Shown here: positions 49,579 through 58,083 of the stretch, in pieces
Layout: each line of letters opens with the position of its first letter
Numbering within the stretch: the stretch's first letter is position 1
Assembly: GCA_964517065.1 (NCBI GenBank)
Contig: CAZFBK010000001.1
Location: 1-64,000 of the forward strand
DNA: 64,000 bases
DNA from: CAYYYA01 sp964517065
GTDB lineage: Bacteria > Patescibacteriota > Patescibacteriia > UBA1558 > 2-01-FULL-52-15
Reading direction: 5' to 3'
Notes under the pieces: model-generated
What the model was told of the DNA's origin: nothing
Databases searched by the model: none
Seen by the model: the letters and a program-made list of their open reading frames with translations, nothing else
Translations under genes and position numbers: made by a program

Positions 49579-50487
49579 ATGTATAACCAAATCGCCGCTA
49601 ATAAGCGTCAAAGTTTTTTCTTAATGATTCTCTTCGCTGCTGTGGTCATCGGCTTGGCTTATTTTTTCAGCTGGTATCTGCAGTCTGGCTATGGTCTCGT
49701 TGTAGCAGCTGTTGGTTTCTCACTGGTGAGCTCACTGATCAGCTTTTACGCCAGTGACAAAATTGCACTTGGCATTGCAGGAGCAAAAGCTATCCAACAG
49801 CAGGACAACCCGTATGTCTATCGTTTGGTGGAAAATCTGGCCATCACCGCCGGCATTCCTGCGCCCAAAATCTACCTGATCCCTGATACAGCTTTGAATG
49901 CGTTTGCCACGGGACGTGATCCGCGCCACGCCTCTATTGCGCTGACGACTGGTATCGTGGAGGCTCTGAAAAACGAAGAGCTCGAAGGCGTCATCGCTCA
50001 TGAACTATCGCATATCAAAAACTTCGATACGCGACTGATGACCGTCGCCATCATCTGCGTCGGTATCGTCACATTATTGGCCAACATCATGAGCAGAAAC
50101 ATGATGTGGGGCGGACGGCGCCGATCCAATAATGATAACTCGCTCGGTGGGGTTTTGATCATTGTCGGTATCATTCTGGGAATCCTCGCTCCTCTCTTTG
50201 CCAAACTACTACAACTAGCAGTCTCACGTCAGCGAGAATATCTAGCTGACGCTTCCGGTGTGCTCCTCACGAGATATCCTGAAGGCTTGGCGAGTGCTTT
50301 GGAAAAAATCAGTCACAGCGAACCTATTCAACATAATAATCAAGCCACCGCTCATCTGTATATTTCTGAACCAACTGGAGAGCCATTACCAACAGAAGGC
50401 AGCAAAAAATCGCGTGGTTTTTCCAGCTTATTCTCCACTCACCCTCCTATTGCTGATCGCATCAAACGGTTACGAACGATGGGCTAA
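49579..50487 (+). CDS. htpX: M48 family zinc metalloprotease HtpX
   Basis: 302 residues. Membrane protease for quality control of membrane proteins. Two N-terminal helices, the catalytic HELSH (141-145), the third zinc ligand in SRQREYLADASG, two further helices (TVAIICVGIVTLLANIM, GVLIIVGIILGILAPLF) and the conserved STHPPIADRIKRLR end. Full length. LemA-HtpX pairing is common. No Shine-Dalgarno visible. Confidence 0.96.
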   Translation: MYNQIAANKRQSFFLMILFAAVVIGLAYFFSWYLQSGYGLVVAAVGFSLVSSLISFYASDKIALGIAGAKAIQQQDNPYVYRLVENLAITAGIPAPKIYLIPDTALNAFATGRDPRHASIALTTGIVEALKNEELEGVIAHELSHIKNFDTRLMTVAIICVGIVTLLANIMSRNMMWGGRRRSNNDNSLGGVLIIVGIILGILAPLFAKLLQLAVSRQREYLADASGVLLTRYPEGLASALEKISHSEPIQHNNQATAHLYISEPTGEPLPTEGSKKSRGFSSLFSTHPPIADRIKRLRTMG

Positions 50488-50494
50488 GTAATAA

Positions 50495-50598
50495 AGTAAA
50501 AATCAAAATGCAAAAATAAAGAGCAAAAATAATAAATCTATTCGCGAGACCTTTTTTAATTTTAATTTAAAATTTTTGCATTTTGCAATTTGATTTAG
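50495..50598. repeat. AATGCAAAAAT palindrome, copy 3
   Basis: Arms TCAAAATGCAAAAATAAAG and AAAATTTTTGCATTTTGC around CTATTCGCGAGACC, between htpX and the clpC promoter; it may terminate the htpX transcript. Confidence 0.75.
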
Positions 50599-50600
50599 TC

Positions 50601-50630
50601 TTGACCGAACACATTTTTTCTGATTAAAAT
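50601..50630 (+). promoter_or_regulatory. clpC promoter, leaderless type
   Basis: TTGACC (50601-50606), an 18-bp spacer, TAAAAT (50625-50630), then AAACTC and ATG at 50637. Same 6-nt geometry as at 48414-48450. No CtsR-type operator recognised. Confidence 0.7.
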
Positions 50631-50636
50631 AAACTC

Positions 50637-53126
50637 ATGCTCGACAACCTTCTCGATAAATTCACTACCCACTTCAAACAAATCTTGATCCGAGCACAAA
50701 ACGTTGCTTGGCAAAAGAGCTCTGATGCTATCGAGCCAATGCATCTACTTTTTGCTTTGTTACAGCAAAAAGGCTCCATCGCAGCGGAAATCCTGTCCAA
50801 ACAAAACCTGCATGCTGACGATCTACAGCTTAATATGTCCTCGCCTCTGAATACCGACCGTCTATTGTCAACGAACCCTTGGGATTTACCCCAGCCCAAC
50901 GAAGCTAGCCAGAGCATCATCGAGCGTGCAGTCAAAACTGCCTACGAATACAACCATAAATATATTGGTAGTGAGCATCTTTTGGCTAGTCTCATCAATC
51001 ATAGTGACCGGGAAATCCAATCTATTTTCTTACGGTTTAATATTGATGTGAAAAGAATCAGCCAACAGTTGGAGCTCATCTTGCGTGGTACTGCCAAATT
51101 TACCTCCTTCCAGCCATCAGCCCAGCCTCAAGATATGTTGGATGGTAATTTCTCCGATGGCGCCCCGCGCGAAACAGCTTTAGAACAATTTACCATTGAT
51201 CTGACCAGCCCAGAAGCACAGAGCAAAATTGACCCTGTCATCGGTCGTAGTCAGGAGATTGAACGGCTGATACAAATCCTCTCACGCCGGACAAAAAATA
51301 ACCCTGTCCTCTTGGGTGATGCTGGCGTAGGTAAAACTGCTATCATTGAAGGCTTAGCCAAAAAAATCGCTCTCGGTGATGTGCCGGATGTATTATTGGA
51401 CAAAAAAATTCTAAATCTTGATCTCTCCTCAGTTCTGGCCGGCACCATGTATCGCGGTGAATTTGAAGCCCGGCTAAAGCAAATCGTCGAGGAAGTCACT
51501 AATGACTCCAATATTATTCTATTCATTGACGAAATTCATAATCTGATTGGCGCCGGATCTACCAGTGGCTCTATGGACGCTGCTAATATACTCAAACCGG
51601 CGTTGGCACGTGGTCAGCTACGCTGTGTCGGTGCTACCACCCGAGAAGAATACAAGAAGTTCATCGAAAGTGATAAAGCGCTGGAGCGACGCTTCCAACC
51701 GATCCTAATCGAAGAAGCCTCAGAAAGTGAGACACTAGAGATATTGAAAGGCATTAAGAGTAACTACGAAACCTATCATCGGGTCAATTTCACTCCTGAA
51801 GCTTTGGAAACCTCTATTGTCCTCAGTCAGCGCTACATGCCGGACAAGAAACTTCCGGACAAAGCCATCGACTTACTCGATGAAGCTGCTTCGAGTCTAA
51901 AAGTAGCCAAGGAAAAAAATCGCTTCAGCAAATCTATGCGTGATTTGGAGCAGAAACTAGCGGGCATCAAGAAGGCTAAACAGCAAGCTATCAGTGACGA
52001 GCAGTACGCTGCTGCCATCAGCTTCAAGGATCAAGAAGAAATTATCATCCAAGAGCTACAACAACTCAAGGTCAGTCAGTCCAAAGAAAAAATCAGTATT
52101 CTCGGCATCATCACGGCGGAACGTATCGCTGAGATCGTAGCGAAAGCGACTGGTATCCCTGTCACTGACATTCTGCAATCAGAAAAAAGAAAATTACTTC
52201 AACTTGAAAAATATCTGCAACGAGACATTGTCGGTCAGGATGATGCTTTGAAAACTATTAGTGAGGCAATTCGTCGCGCACGAGCTGGCTTAGCCGATCC
52301 GAATAAACCTTTAGCTTCTTTCATCTTCCTCGGACCGACCGGTGTCGGCAAGACAGCCACAGCCAAACTGCTAGCTCAGCTGATGTTTGATAATCCAAAT
52401 AATCTCATTAAAATTGATATGTCGGAGTATAATGAGAGTTTCAACGTTTCGAAACTAATCGGCGCTCCTGCTGGCTATGTCGGCTACAAAGATGCTAACG
52501 TCCTGACTGATGCTGTCAAAAGCAAACCTTACAGTGTCATCCTGCTGGATGAGATTGAGAAAGCACACCCTGATGTTTTCAACCTGCTCCTACCGGTCCT
52601 CGAAGAAGGCCGACTGACCGATGCTGCCGGTCGTACCGTCAATTTCCGTAACACTATCATTATCATGACTTCCAATATTGGCTTGGACCAATTCAAAGCT
52701 CAAGCTGTTATTGGCTTTACCTCTGAGGAGTCAGCTGCCGAACAGGCTGATAAGTCTTTCGAAAAAACCAGTCAAGGCATCAAGCAATCACTGCGCGATT
52801 ATTTCCGACCGGAGTTTTTGAATCGTATTGATAAGGTAGTAATCTTCCGACCGCTGAGCAAATCCGTAGCTAAGAAAATCATTTACCGTGAATGTGAGTT
52901 ATTGAACCAGCGCCTCGCAGCCAAAGGTCGCAAGATTCAGCTGGATGCAGCCACCGTCAATTATCTCGTCAATCGTGGATTCAATGTCGATGAAGGTGCC
53001 CGTTCGCTCAAGAGGTTTTTCCAAGAACAAATTACTAATCCATTGGCAGAAGCTATTCTGAAAGACGAAATAACTACCGAGTTCTCAACCGCTATGAAAG
53101 ACCATCAGGTCGTACTGCAGCATTAA
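50637..53126 (+). CDS. clpC: ATP-dependent Clp protease ATP-binding subunit ClpC
   Basis: 829 residues. Two ClpN repeats (1-~150), AAA module 1 with Walker A GDAGVGKT (227-234) and Walker B LFIDEIHNLIGAG, a short middle domain with a UVR-like segment (SDEQYAAAISFKDQEE), and AAA module 2 with GPTGVGKT (~565-572) and VILLDEIEKAHPDVFN. Unfolds proteins for ClpP or as a disaggregase; ClpP is not in the window. The middle is short, as in ClpC rather than ClpB. Intact. Confidence 0.95.
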   Translation: MLDNLLDKFTTHFKQILIRAQNVAWQKSSDAIEPMHLLFALLQQKGSIAAEILSKQNLHADDLQLNMSSPLNTDRLLSTNPWDLPQPNEASQSIIERAVKTAYEYNHKYIGSEHLLASLINHSDREIQSIFLRFNIDVKRISQQLELILRGTAKFTSFQPSAQPQDMLDGNFSDGAPRETALEQFTIDLTSPEAQSKIDPVIGRSQEIERLIQILSRRTKNNPVLLGDAGVGKTAIIEGLAKKIALGDVPDVLLDKKILNLDLSSVLAGTMYRGEFEARLKQIVEEVTNDSNIILFIDEIHNLIGAGSTSGSMDAANILKPALARGQLRCVGATTREEYKKFIESDKALERRFQPILIEEASESETLEILKGIKSNYETYHRVNFTPEALETSIVLSQRYMPDKKLPDKAIDLLDEAASSLKVAKEKNRFSKSMRDLEQKLAGIKKAKQQAISDEQYAAAISFKDQEEIIIQELQQLKVSQSKEKISILGIITAERIAEIVAKATGIPVTDILQSEKRKLLQLEKYLQRDIVGQDDALKTISEAIRRARAGLADPNKPLASFIFLGPTGVGKTATAKLLAQLMFDNPNNLIKIDMSEYNESFNVSKLIGAPAGYVGYKDANVLTDAVKSKPYSVILLDEIEKAHPDVFNLLLPVLEEGRLTDAAGRTVNFRNTIIIMTSNIGLDQFKAQAVIGFTSEESAAEQADKSFEKTSQGIKQSLRDYFRPEFLNRIDKVVIFRPLSKSVAKKIIYRECELLNQRLAAKGRKIQLDAATVNYLVNRGFNVDEGARSLKRFFQEQITNPLAEAILKDEITTEFSTAMKDHQVVLQH

Positions 53127-53145
53127 TACTAATCTACCATAACTC

Positions 53146-53174
53146 AAAAACAGGCATACACTATGTCTGTTTTT
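53146..53174 (+). terminator. hairpin terminator overlapping the comFC start codon
   Basis: AAAAACAGGCATA/TATGTCTGTTTTT, a 13-bp stem with one G-T pair and a 3-nt loop, ending in a T-run: a good intrinsic terminator 19 bp after the clpC stop. The comFC ATG (53163) lies in its 3' arm. Confidence 0.8.
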
Positions 53175-53819
53175 AATACTATAATTGCCTTCCTTCTCGA
53201 TCTGCTCTTCCCACGCGTCTGCGTGGGTTGCGGTGCCATGGATACACTTCTCTGCTCTGCCTGCCAGAGCTCGATCATAATCGAGCCTCAGACAAGCTCT
53301 TCCACCGCGGTTCAGAGCATACTGATTGCCAGTGACTATCAACAGCCGCTCATTCAAAAAATCATCAAAAATTTCAAATACCATAATTTGCCACAGCTGG
53401 CTGAGCCACTAGCGCAAATCCTCATCAGGGTCTTGGATACACAGCCAAACCTGCCATCATATATTCTGATCCCCATACCGCTCCATCAGAAACGACAGCG
53501 TCAACGTGGGTATAACCAAAGTGAGTTACTCGCCCAACGTCTCAGTGAGGACTATGGCTGGCCGATTGGTGAAAACATTCGTCGAATTATTAATACAGAA
53601 CACCAAGCTGGTTTGAGCAGAGAGCAACGGTTAAAAAACCTGGACAATGCGTTTACATATAGAGGTCCAAGTTTGAAAGGAAAACATATATTACTGGTTG
53701 ACGATGTAGTAACAACCGGTACTACTATACAATCTGCGGCGGAAGCTCTGCTGCCGGCCGAGCCTGACTCTATCTGGGCTATTGCGGTGGCGAGAAACAG
53801 GGAAAAGGATAAAAGTTAA
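53163..53819 (+). CDS. comFC: ComF family phosphoribosyltransferase-like protein
   Basis: 218 residues. An N-terminal zinc module (RVCVGCG ... LLCSACQ) and a phosphoribosyltransferase domain: PIPLHQKRQRQRGYNQSELLA and the PRPP loop ILLVDDVVTTGTT. ComFC-type proteins are needed for uptake of transforming DNA after entry; with a T4P locus nearby this fits natural competence, although no ComEC is in the window. The ATG is buried in the clpC terminator hairpin, with no ribosome-binding site; the next Met lies inside the zinc module, so the start is probably right. Confidence 0.9.
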   Translation: MSVFNTIIAFLLDLLFPRVCVGCGAMDTLLCSACQSSIIIEPQTSSSTAVQSILIASDYQQPLIQKIIKNFKYHNLPQLAEPLAQILIRVLDTQPNLPSYILIPIPLHQKRQRQRGYNQSELLAQRLSEDYGWPIGENIRRIINTEHQAGLSREQRLKNLDNAFTYRGPSLKGKHILLVDDVVTTGTTIQSAAEALLPAEPDSIWAIAVARNREKDKS

Positions 53820-53840
53820 AACCAACAGTAAGGTATTTTT

Positions 53841-53940
53841 TAAATCAAAAAGGAGAATGCAAAAATGTAAATTAAAATTCAAAAATACTATCCGAATTTA
53901 TTATTTTTGCATTAAATTTTTGCATTTTGCTCTTTTACTT
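53841..53940. repeat. AATGCAAAAAT palindrome, copy 4
   Basis: Arms AAAAAGGAGAATGCAAAAAT and TTTTTGCATTTTGCTCTTTT around ACTATCCGAATT, in the convergent gap between comFC and the glycosyltransferase gene. Confidence 0.75.
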
Positions 53941-53968
53941 ACTCACGAACCTATCGAACCCCGTCGTC

Positions 53969-54682
53969 TTATCTAACGGTGGGCCACTTATCCACCGGCC
54001 GACCTGATAAGGCCATGATGGCATTGACCGACCAGAGCCACATAATTTTTGGATAGCCCACCTTACGGTAACGTCGCGGTGATTCATAAATATCAATAGG
54101 CAGGCAGCGTATCGTACCTACTTTCGCTAGGCGGCCAAATAATTCGAAATCCTCCCCCGCTCCCAGACTATCTTTATACCCTTTCAATTTTTTGAAAACA
54201 CTGCGTCTGATAATCTGACATTCGCCTTTGGCAGCTCCGCGCTTGATCAGGTTGAGAAAAATAACATACCACCAGAAAAATTTGGCGAATATTCTATCGG
54301 CGAGGATCCGTTCCTCCGGATAGACTCCGGTGCGGGCTGTACCGGCGACAACCGACTGATCGCGAAACGTCAGCTCAATAGCTTGAAGCAATAACGGTAA
54401 GCTAGAGACGATGATATCAGCATCAAAAAAAATAAGCACATCTCCCGTAGCAAGTGTAGCTCCCCTATTGCGCCCGTGGGCTATCGTCTCGACTGCTTTC
54501 TCTTTCTTATAAGCTATCTGATCCGCATACTTCTCAGCAATCTTCAGCGTCCCGTCAGTACTACCACCATCAGCCACGATCAACTCCAGATCAAAATGAT
54601 CTTTAACTTTGGCATACTGAGGCAGTGTCTTGGCTACAACCCTAGCTTCATTGTAGGTGGGGATGATGATACTGAATTTCAT
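53969..54682 (-). CDS. family 2 glycosyltransferase
   Basis: 237 residues from ATG 54682. GT-A fold: MKFSIIIPTYNEARVV start, VADGGSTDGT, the metal-binding DAD in FFDADIIV and the later GAGEDFELFGRLAK acceptor-site motif. A hydrophobic stretch (FFWWYVIFLNLI) may touch the membrane. It transfers a sugar from an NDP-sugar to an unknown acceptor, perhaps a surface glycan or glycoprotein. Nine bp after the VirB2-like gene, with a possible internal TATAAT at 54695-54700. Confidence 0.93.
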   Translation of the reverse strand: MKFSIIIPTYNEARVVAKTLPQYAKVKDHFDLELIVADGGSTDGTLKIAEKYADQIAYKKEKAVETIAHGRNRGATLATGDVLIFFDADIIVSSLPLLLQAIELTFRDQSVVAGTARTGVYPEERILADRIFAKFFWWYVIFLNLIKRGAAKGECQIIRRSVFKKLKGYKDSLGAGEDFELFGRLAKVGTIRCLPIDIYESPRRYRKVGYPKIMWLWSVNAIMALSGRPVDKWPTVR

Positions 54683-54691
54683 CAAATCAGA

Positions 54692-55726
54692 TTAATTATA
54701 ACTCCATGACGCTCCTTGAGAATTGGTATTGATAGCTCTACATTTATCTATTTGACCATGGATATGTCCTATTTTCCCATATCTCGTAGGGCCGTTATAA
54801 TTATTATCTATATCTTTGCCCGTGGCGCAATCTAATTTATCATTACAACGCGATCCTGACCCAAAGCAGGTTTCCTCACACTGCACGTAGGTAAAACCAC
54901 TTTCGGTCATTTTGAGCTCTAGCTGATGATAATTAATACCAACCGCAGCCGGTATGGCTAAATCAACCGCACATGACTTAGGAGGATGATCTTTATTAAA
55001 AGCCCATAGATTATTAGGTCCTCCATAGTGATACTCTCCTCCATGACTGCAACCAGATTTGACACCTCCATTTTTTAACCTGTTACAATTTCCTGTGTAG
55101 ATTCGGTCGTCCGTCACAGAATTCAACACAACTGACCACAACTTTGGTACAGTATAATCAAGCCGTGAAAAAGCATTTAATAAATCTGGATGCATATCTT
55201 GAAGCTGTTTCGGATTAACACCTGTCTTGTTAATACCAGATATGTTGCTTTCTAATGGTTGTACGACCGTATCAATCGGTAAAATGATAGGTTGTACCTG
55301 AGTGATATTCAAATCCTGCAACTCCACCAGCTTACTATTGATCTGAGCAAACAACAGATATGAAGTCAAAGCTAATATCAGACCAAAGATAGCAGCCGAA
55401 ATAGTAGACTTAGCTTCAGAAATCTTGCTGCTGTTACCGGCTGCTAGGAGCCATTGGAAACCACCAAACATGATCATGACCACAGCCAATACGATCGCCC
55501 CTTGGACGAAGAAACTATAAAGCGCAGCGATATAACAACCGAGGAAGCTGCCGTCCATCTTAGCCGTGCAATGCAGGGCATTGAGATAGGGATCAAGCCC
55601 GATCGAGGAGTTGAACTGAACCTTTTCAACTGTGGGCGGCTGATTATTAACAAACTGATTAAGACCGTTGTACCAAGGATCGGCAGCGTGGGCTACCGCG
55701 ATAAATTTATAAAATAATGCGTTCAT
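54692..55726 (-). CDS. VirB2/TrbC-like pilin fused to an M15-like peptidase domain
   Basis: 344 residues. A signal-like N-terminus ending in AHAADPW, then two helices with the TrbC/VirB2 pattern (FFVQGAIVLAVVMIMFGGFQWLLAAGN ... ISAAIFGLILALTSYLLF, residues ~72-125, given in part). The C-terminal ~150 residues are Cys-rich and hold HPPKSCAVDLAIP and IGHIHGQID, which resemble the His, Asp and HxH zinc-site motifs of M15-type cell-wall peptidases. An unusual fusion: a membrane subunit that could also cut the wall to open a path. The M15 call is inference from motif order and needs structure modelling. Confidence 0.7.
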   Translation of the reverse strand: MNALFYKFIAVAHAADPWYNGLNQFVNNQPPTVEKVQFNSSIGLDPYLNALHCTAKMDGSFLGCYIAALYSFFVQGAIVLAVVMIMFGGFQWLLAAGNSSKISEAKSTISAAIFGLILALTSYLLFAQINSKLVELQDLNITQVQPIILPIDTVVQPLESNISGINKTGVNPKQLQDMHPDLLNAFSRLDYTVPKLWSVVLNSVTDDRIYTGNCNRLKNGGVKSGCSHGGEYHYGGPNNLWAFNKDHPPKSCAVDLAIPAAVGINYHQLELKMTESGFTYVQCEETCFGSGSRCNDKLDCATGKDIDNNYNGPTRYGKIGHIHGQIDKCRAINTNSQGASWSYN

Positions 55727-56355
55727 AGTATGAATGATGAGTCAATTATTTGGCGCCATTGTGACAGTGAGATGTCTTCAGCCACTCGGATCGTACCATT
55801 CAGCTCGAAATATGGGATCGAGGGTATCCCAGCAGTAGTAGCATCAGCGATATCCTGCTCTATCAGCGACAGCGTCGCACGGTCATTGAGACAACGGGAA
55901 AATAGTGCTCGATCTAAGTGTAAATCATCTGCAATAGATATCCAAATACTAGCGTCGTCTGTCAAACGAGTTTGTCGTGCAAAAAGCTCATCATGATACT
56001 GCCAAAACTTTCCTTGCAGCTGGGCGCACCGTGCAGCCAGAGCTGCTGTCCGAGCATTATCAGTATCAAGTGGCAAATCCTTGCGTACTATTCTGACTTT
56101 ATCGCCATAGATCGCCCGTAGTTGGTCCAAGGTCAAAGCGGACGTACGGCAGGCAGGACAGGTGAAACTACTAAAATACACCAAGGTCGTCTTGGCTGTG
56201 ACGGGACCAACTGCAGGATCTTCAGCTCGCAACGGCACCGCAATAAAAGCCTGACCAACGCTGCCAGGTATTATTCTGTTTCTGACCGTAATATAATAAA
56301 ACACGATACCGCTCAGTATCAGTAATGCTAACAAGCTAAAGCCAAATAATTTCAT
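55723..56355 (-). CDS. DsbA-like membrane-anchored thiol oxidoreductase
   Basis: 210 residues. N-terminal hydrophobic anchor (FSLLALLILSGIVFYYITV), then a DsbA/thioredoxin-4 domain with CPAC (FSSFTCPACRTSALTLDQ), KDLPLDTDNARTAALAARCA, and a cis-Pro region GIPSIPYFELNG. Third DsbA-like protein of the window, here within the T4SS-like operon and overlapping the VirB2-like gene by 4 bp; it may oxidise the Cys-rich end of that protein. Confidence 0.9.
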   Translation of the reverse strand: MKLFGFSLLALLILSGIVFYYITVRNRIIPGSVGQAFIAVPLRAEDPAVGPVTAKTTLVYFSSFTCPACRTSALTLDQLRAIYGDKVRIVRKDLPLDTDNARTAALAARCAQLQGKFWQYHDELFARQTRLTDDASIWISIADDLHLDRALFSRCLNDRATLSLIEQDIADATTAGIPSIPYFELNGTIRVAEDISLSQWRQIIDSSFIL

Positions 56356-56362
56356 CGTTAAT

Positions 56363-57586
56363 TTATTTCAAACGAATACTATGCAGGGTACCCGTGGCAC
56401 GGTCGACGAAATACAGTATCGACTGATCGGGTGACAGTGAGACTGACTGAGCAGTATAGCTCTGCTGACTGCCAACCGGCAAAGCTAATGGTACTTTGTT
56501 GCCGGAGATCAGATCGATACGATAGAAGACATCAGGTGTAGTATTCGCCAGATCAGGGTAGAGACCAGAACCCTGCGACAGCTCGATCGGCACAGCACAA
56601 TAGATCGAGCTCTCCGTCTGATCGAAGGCACACTTATCTGGCCACGTATTCAGCTGCAAATCAGTCTGACTATAGCCTATATCTCCTGTCCTGCCCTCTG
56701 TCAGCCACAGTCGCGGCTGATAGCCATCTGAAGCACTAGCAGTACTATAGAGGAGATATGATCCTCCCGGAGACCAGGAGCCGGTGAATTTCAAACCGTC
56801 GACATTGAAGGACTGGAACTGCTCTTGATTGCGTCCGATCGGCACCACCTCTTGCCCATCAGTACCTGTGGCTTTGCGATAGAGTGCTACTACTTGATTG
56901 TCCGGTGAGACATTGACCGCGACATTGAGCTCACGATCTCCGACTGGCTCGACTATCTTGATATCACTCCCGTCTGCCGAGCCTGCCATCAGCCAGGTCG
57001 TATCAGGTTTACCGCCATTCCAGATAGCCGCGAATGACCGGCCATTAGAATCCAGCGAAAACTTCTCCAGCTCCTTCGGCAGACTGACCTGTTTACCTTT
57101 ATTGAAATCATACAGAATATTTGATCCGTCAGGATATTCCAAAATTGCCACACTCTTATTGGCGGCCCAGGTAACGTCTGAGACATTATAAAATTTCTCC
57201 GTCCCCAATGTCGTCACGGTACCGTCAGATGTCAACGTCTGAAAGACAGATAAATCAGGATTATAATAGGTCAAACCATTGGTAGTCGGCACAGCAAACT
57301 CCACTTTGGTAGTTCCATAATCAGTGACTGCTGTCTGGCCACCTTGAGCCACCTCGTCGATACCGGTCGTACCGCCAAACTGAGGTAAGCCACCATTGCT
57401 ATTCGGAACATTTACCACTGGAATATTTCCTTGATTAATATTGGGCAGTTGACCAGTGCCGGTATTAGTATTTTGATTGCCTGATTTTGGCACCAGACTG
57501 CCAAATATGATCGTAATCAAGGCCCAGGCTAGTAAGAGTACCACTACGACGAATCCTATAATTAAAAATAGACGTTTTCTTTCCAT
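56363..57586 (-). CDS. membrane-anchored beta-propeller protein of the T4SS-like operon
   Basis: 407 residues from ATG 57586. One membrane helix (LFLIIGFVVVVLLLAWALITII), an Asn/Gly/Pro-rich linker, and a TolB/WD40-like propeller with repeats (SDVTWAANKSVAILEY, VNVSPDNQVVALY, SWSPGGSYLLYST, VSLSPDQSILYF). Not a named T4SS subunit. Position between the VirB4/VirB8-like genes and the DsbA-like gene suggests an external assembly or binding role. Confidence 0.75.
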   Translation of the reverse strand: MERKRLFLIIGFVVVVLLLAWALITIIFGSLVPKSGNQNTNTGTGQLPNINQGNIPVVNVPNSNGGLPQFGGTTGIDEVAQGGQTAVTDYGTTKVEFAVPTTNGLTYYNPDLSVFQTLTSDGTVTTLGTEKFYNVSDVTWAANKSVAILEYPDGSNILYDFNKGKQVSLPKELEKFSLDSNGRSFAAIWNGGKPDTTWLMAGSADGSDIKIVEPVGDRELNVAVNVSPDNQVVALYRKATGTDGQEVVPIGRNQEQFQSFNVDGLKFTGSWSPGGSYLLYSTASASDGYQPRLWLTEGRTGDIGYSQTDLQLNTWPDKCAFDQTESSIYCAVPIELSQGSGLYPDLANTTPDVFYRIDLISGNKVPLALPVGSQQSYTAQSVSLSPDQSILYFVDRATGTLHSIRLK

Positions 57587-57587
57587 A

Positions 57588-58082
57588 TTATTGTGAACAA
57601 GAATAAATTTGACAACCAAGATCTTTCAGCCAAGAAAAAACTACCTCCAGTCCTAGGCGTAGCAACATACCGGGCTGCAGGAAGACCATTAAGGTGACAC
57701 TAATGATAAAGACGATAAGCAACAATCCATGAGTACCAAACATCACCCAACGCTCTATCTTGCTAACTTTCTGCCAAACACCGGGCCACTCGAATCCCAT
57801 GATATTAGCCGTCAGATAACGCAAGGTGGTCTCCAGCACGTACCAGATAAAAGTCAACGGATTCAAGGCTGTGACGAGACGAAAAAGACGGATAGTTGAA
57901 TCTGTTTCTTGACGCAGCGCCTGAATGCTGCCACCCTGTTGATCTTCTTGCTGTTCTACTGCCTGCTTGGTTTCCATCCGATCCTGCAACCGTTGCTGTT
58001 CGAATTGTTGCTGATACCGTTCCTCACGTTCCGCCGTATCATCAGCGAGTCCCAAGCTGGGCATTTGTAATACCTGTGCCAT
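57588..58082 (-). CDS. membrane protein of the T4SS-like operon
   Basis: 164 residues from ATG 58082 (another ATG at 58106). A Gln/Glu-rich coiled-coil N-terminus (RYQQQFEQQRLQDRMETKQA), then two hydrophobic helices around ALNPLTFIWYVLE and GLLLIVFIISVTLMVFLQPG, with a Cys-containing tail. No family recognised. Its stop is 1 bp before the propeller-protein start. Possibly a small channel-associated subunit. Confidence 0.7.
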   Translation of the reverse strand: MAQVLQMPSLGLADDTAEREERYQQQFEQQRLQDRMETKQAVEQQEDQQGGSIQALRQETDSTIRLFRLVTALNPLTFIWYVLETTLRYLTANIMGFEWPGVWQKVSKIERWVMFGTHGLLLIVFIISVTLMVFLQPGMLLRLGLEVVFSWLKDLGCQIYSCSQ

Positions 58083-58083
58083 A

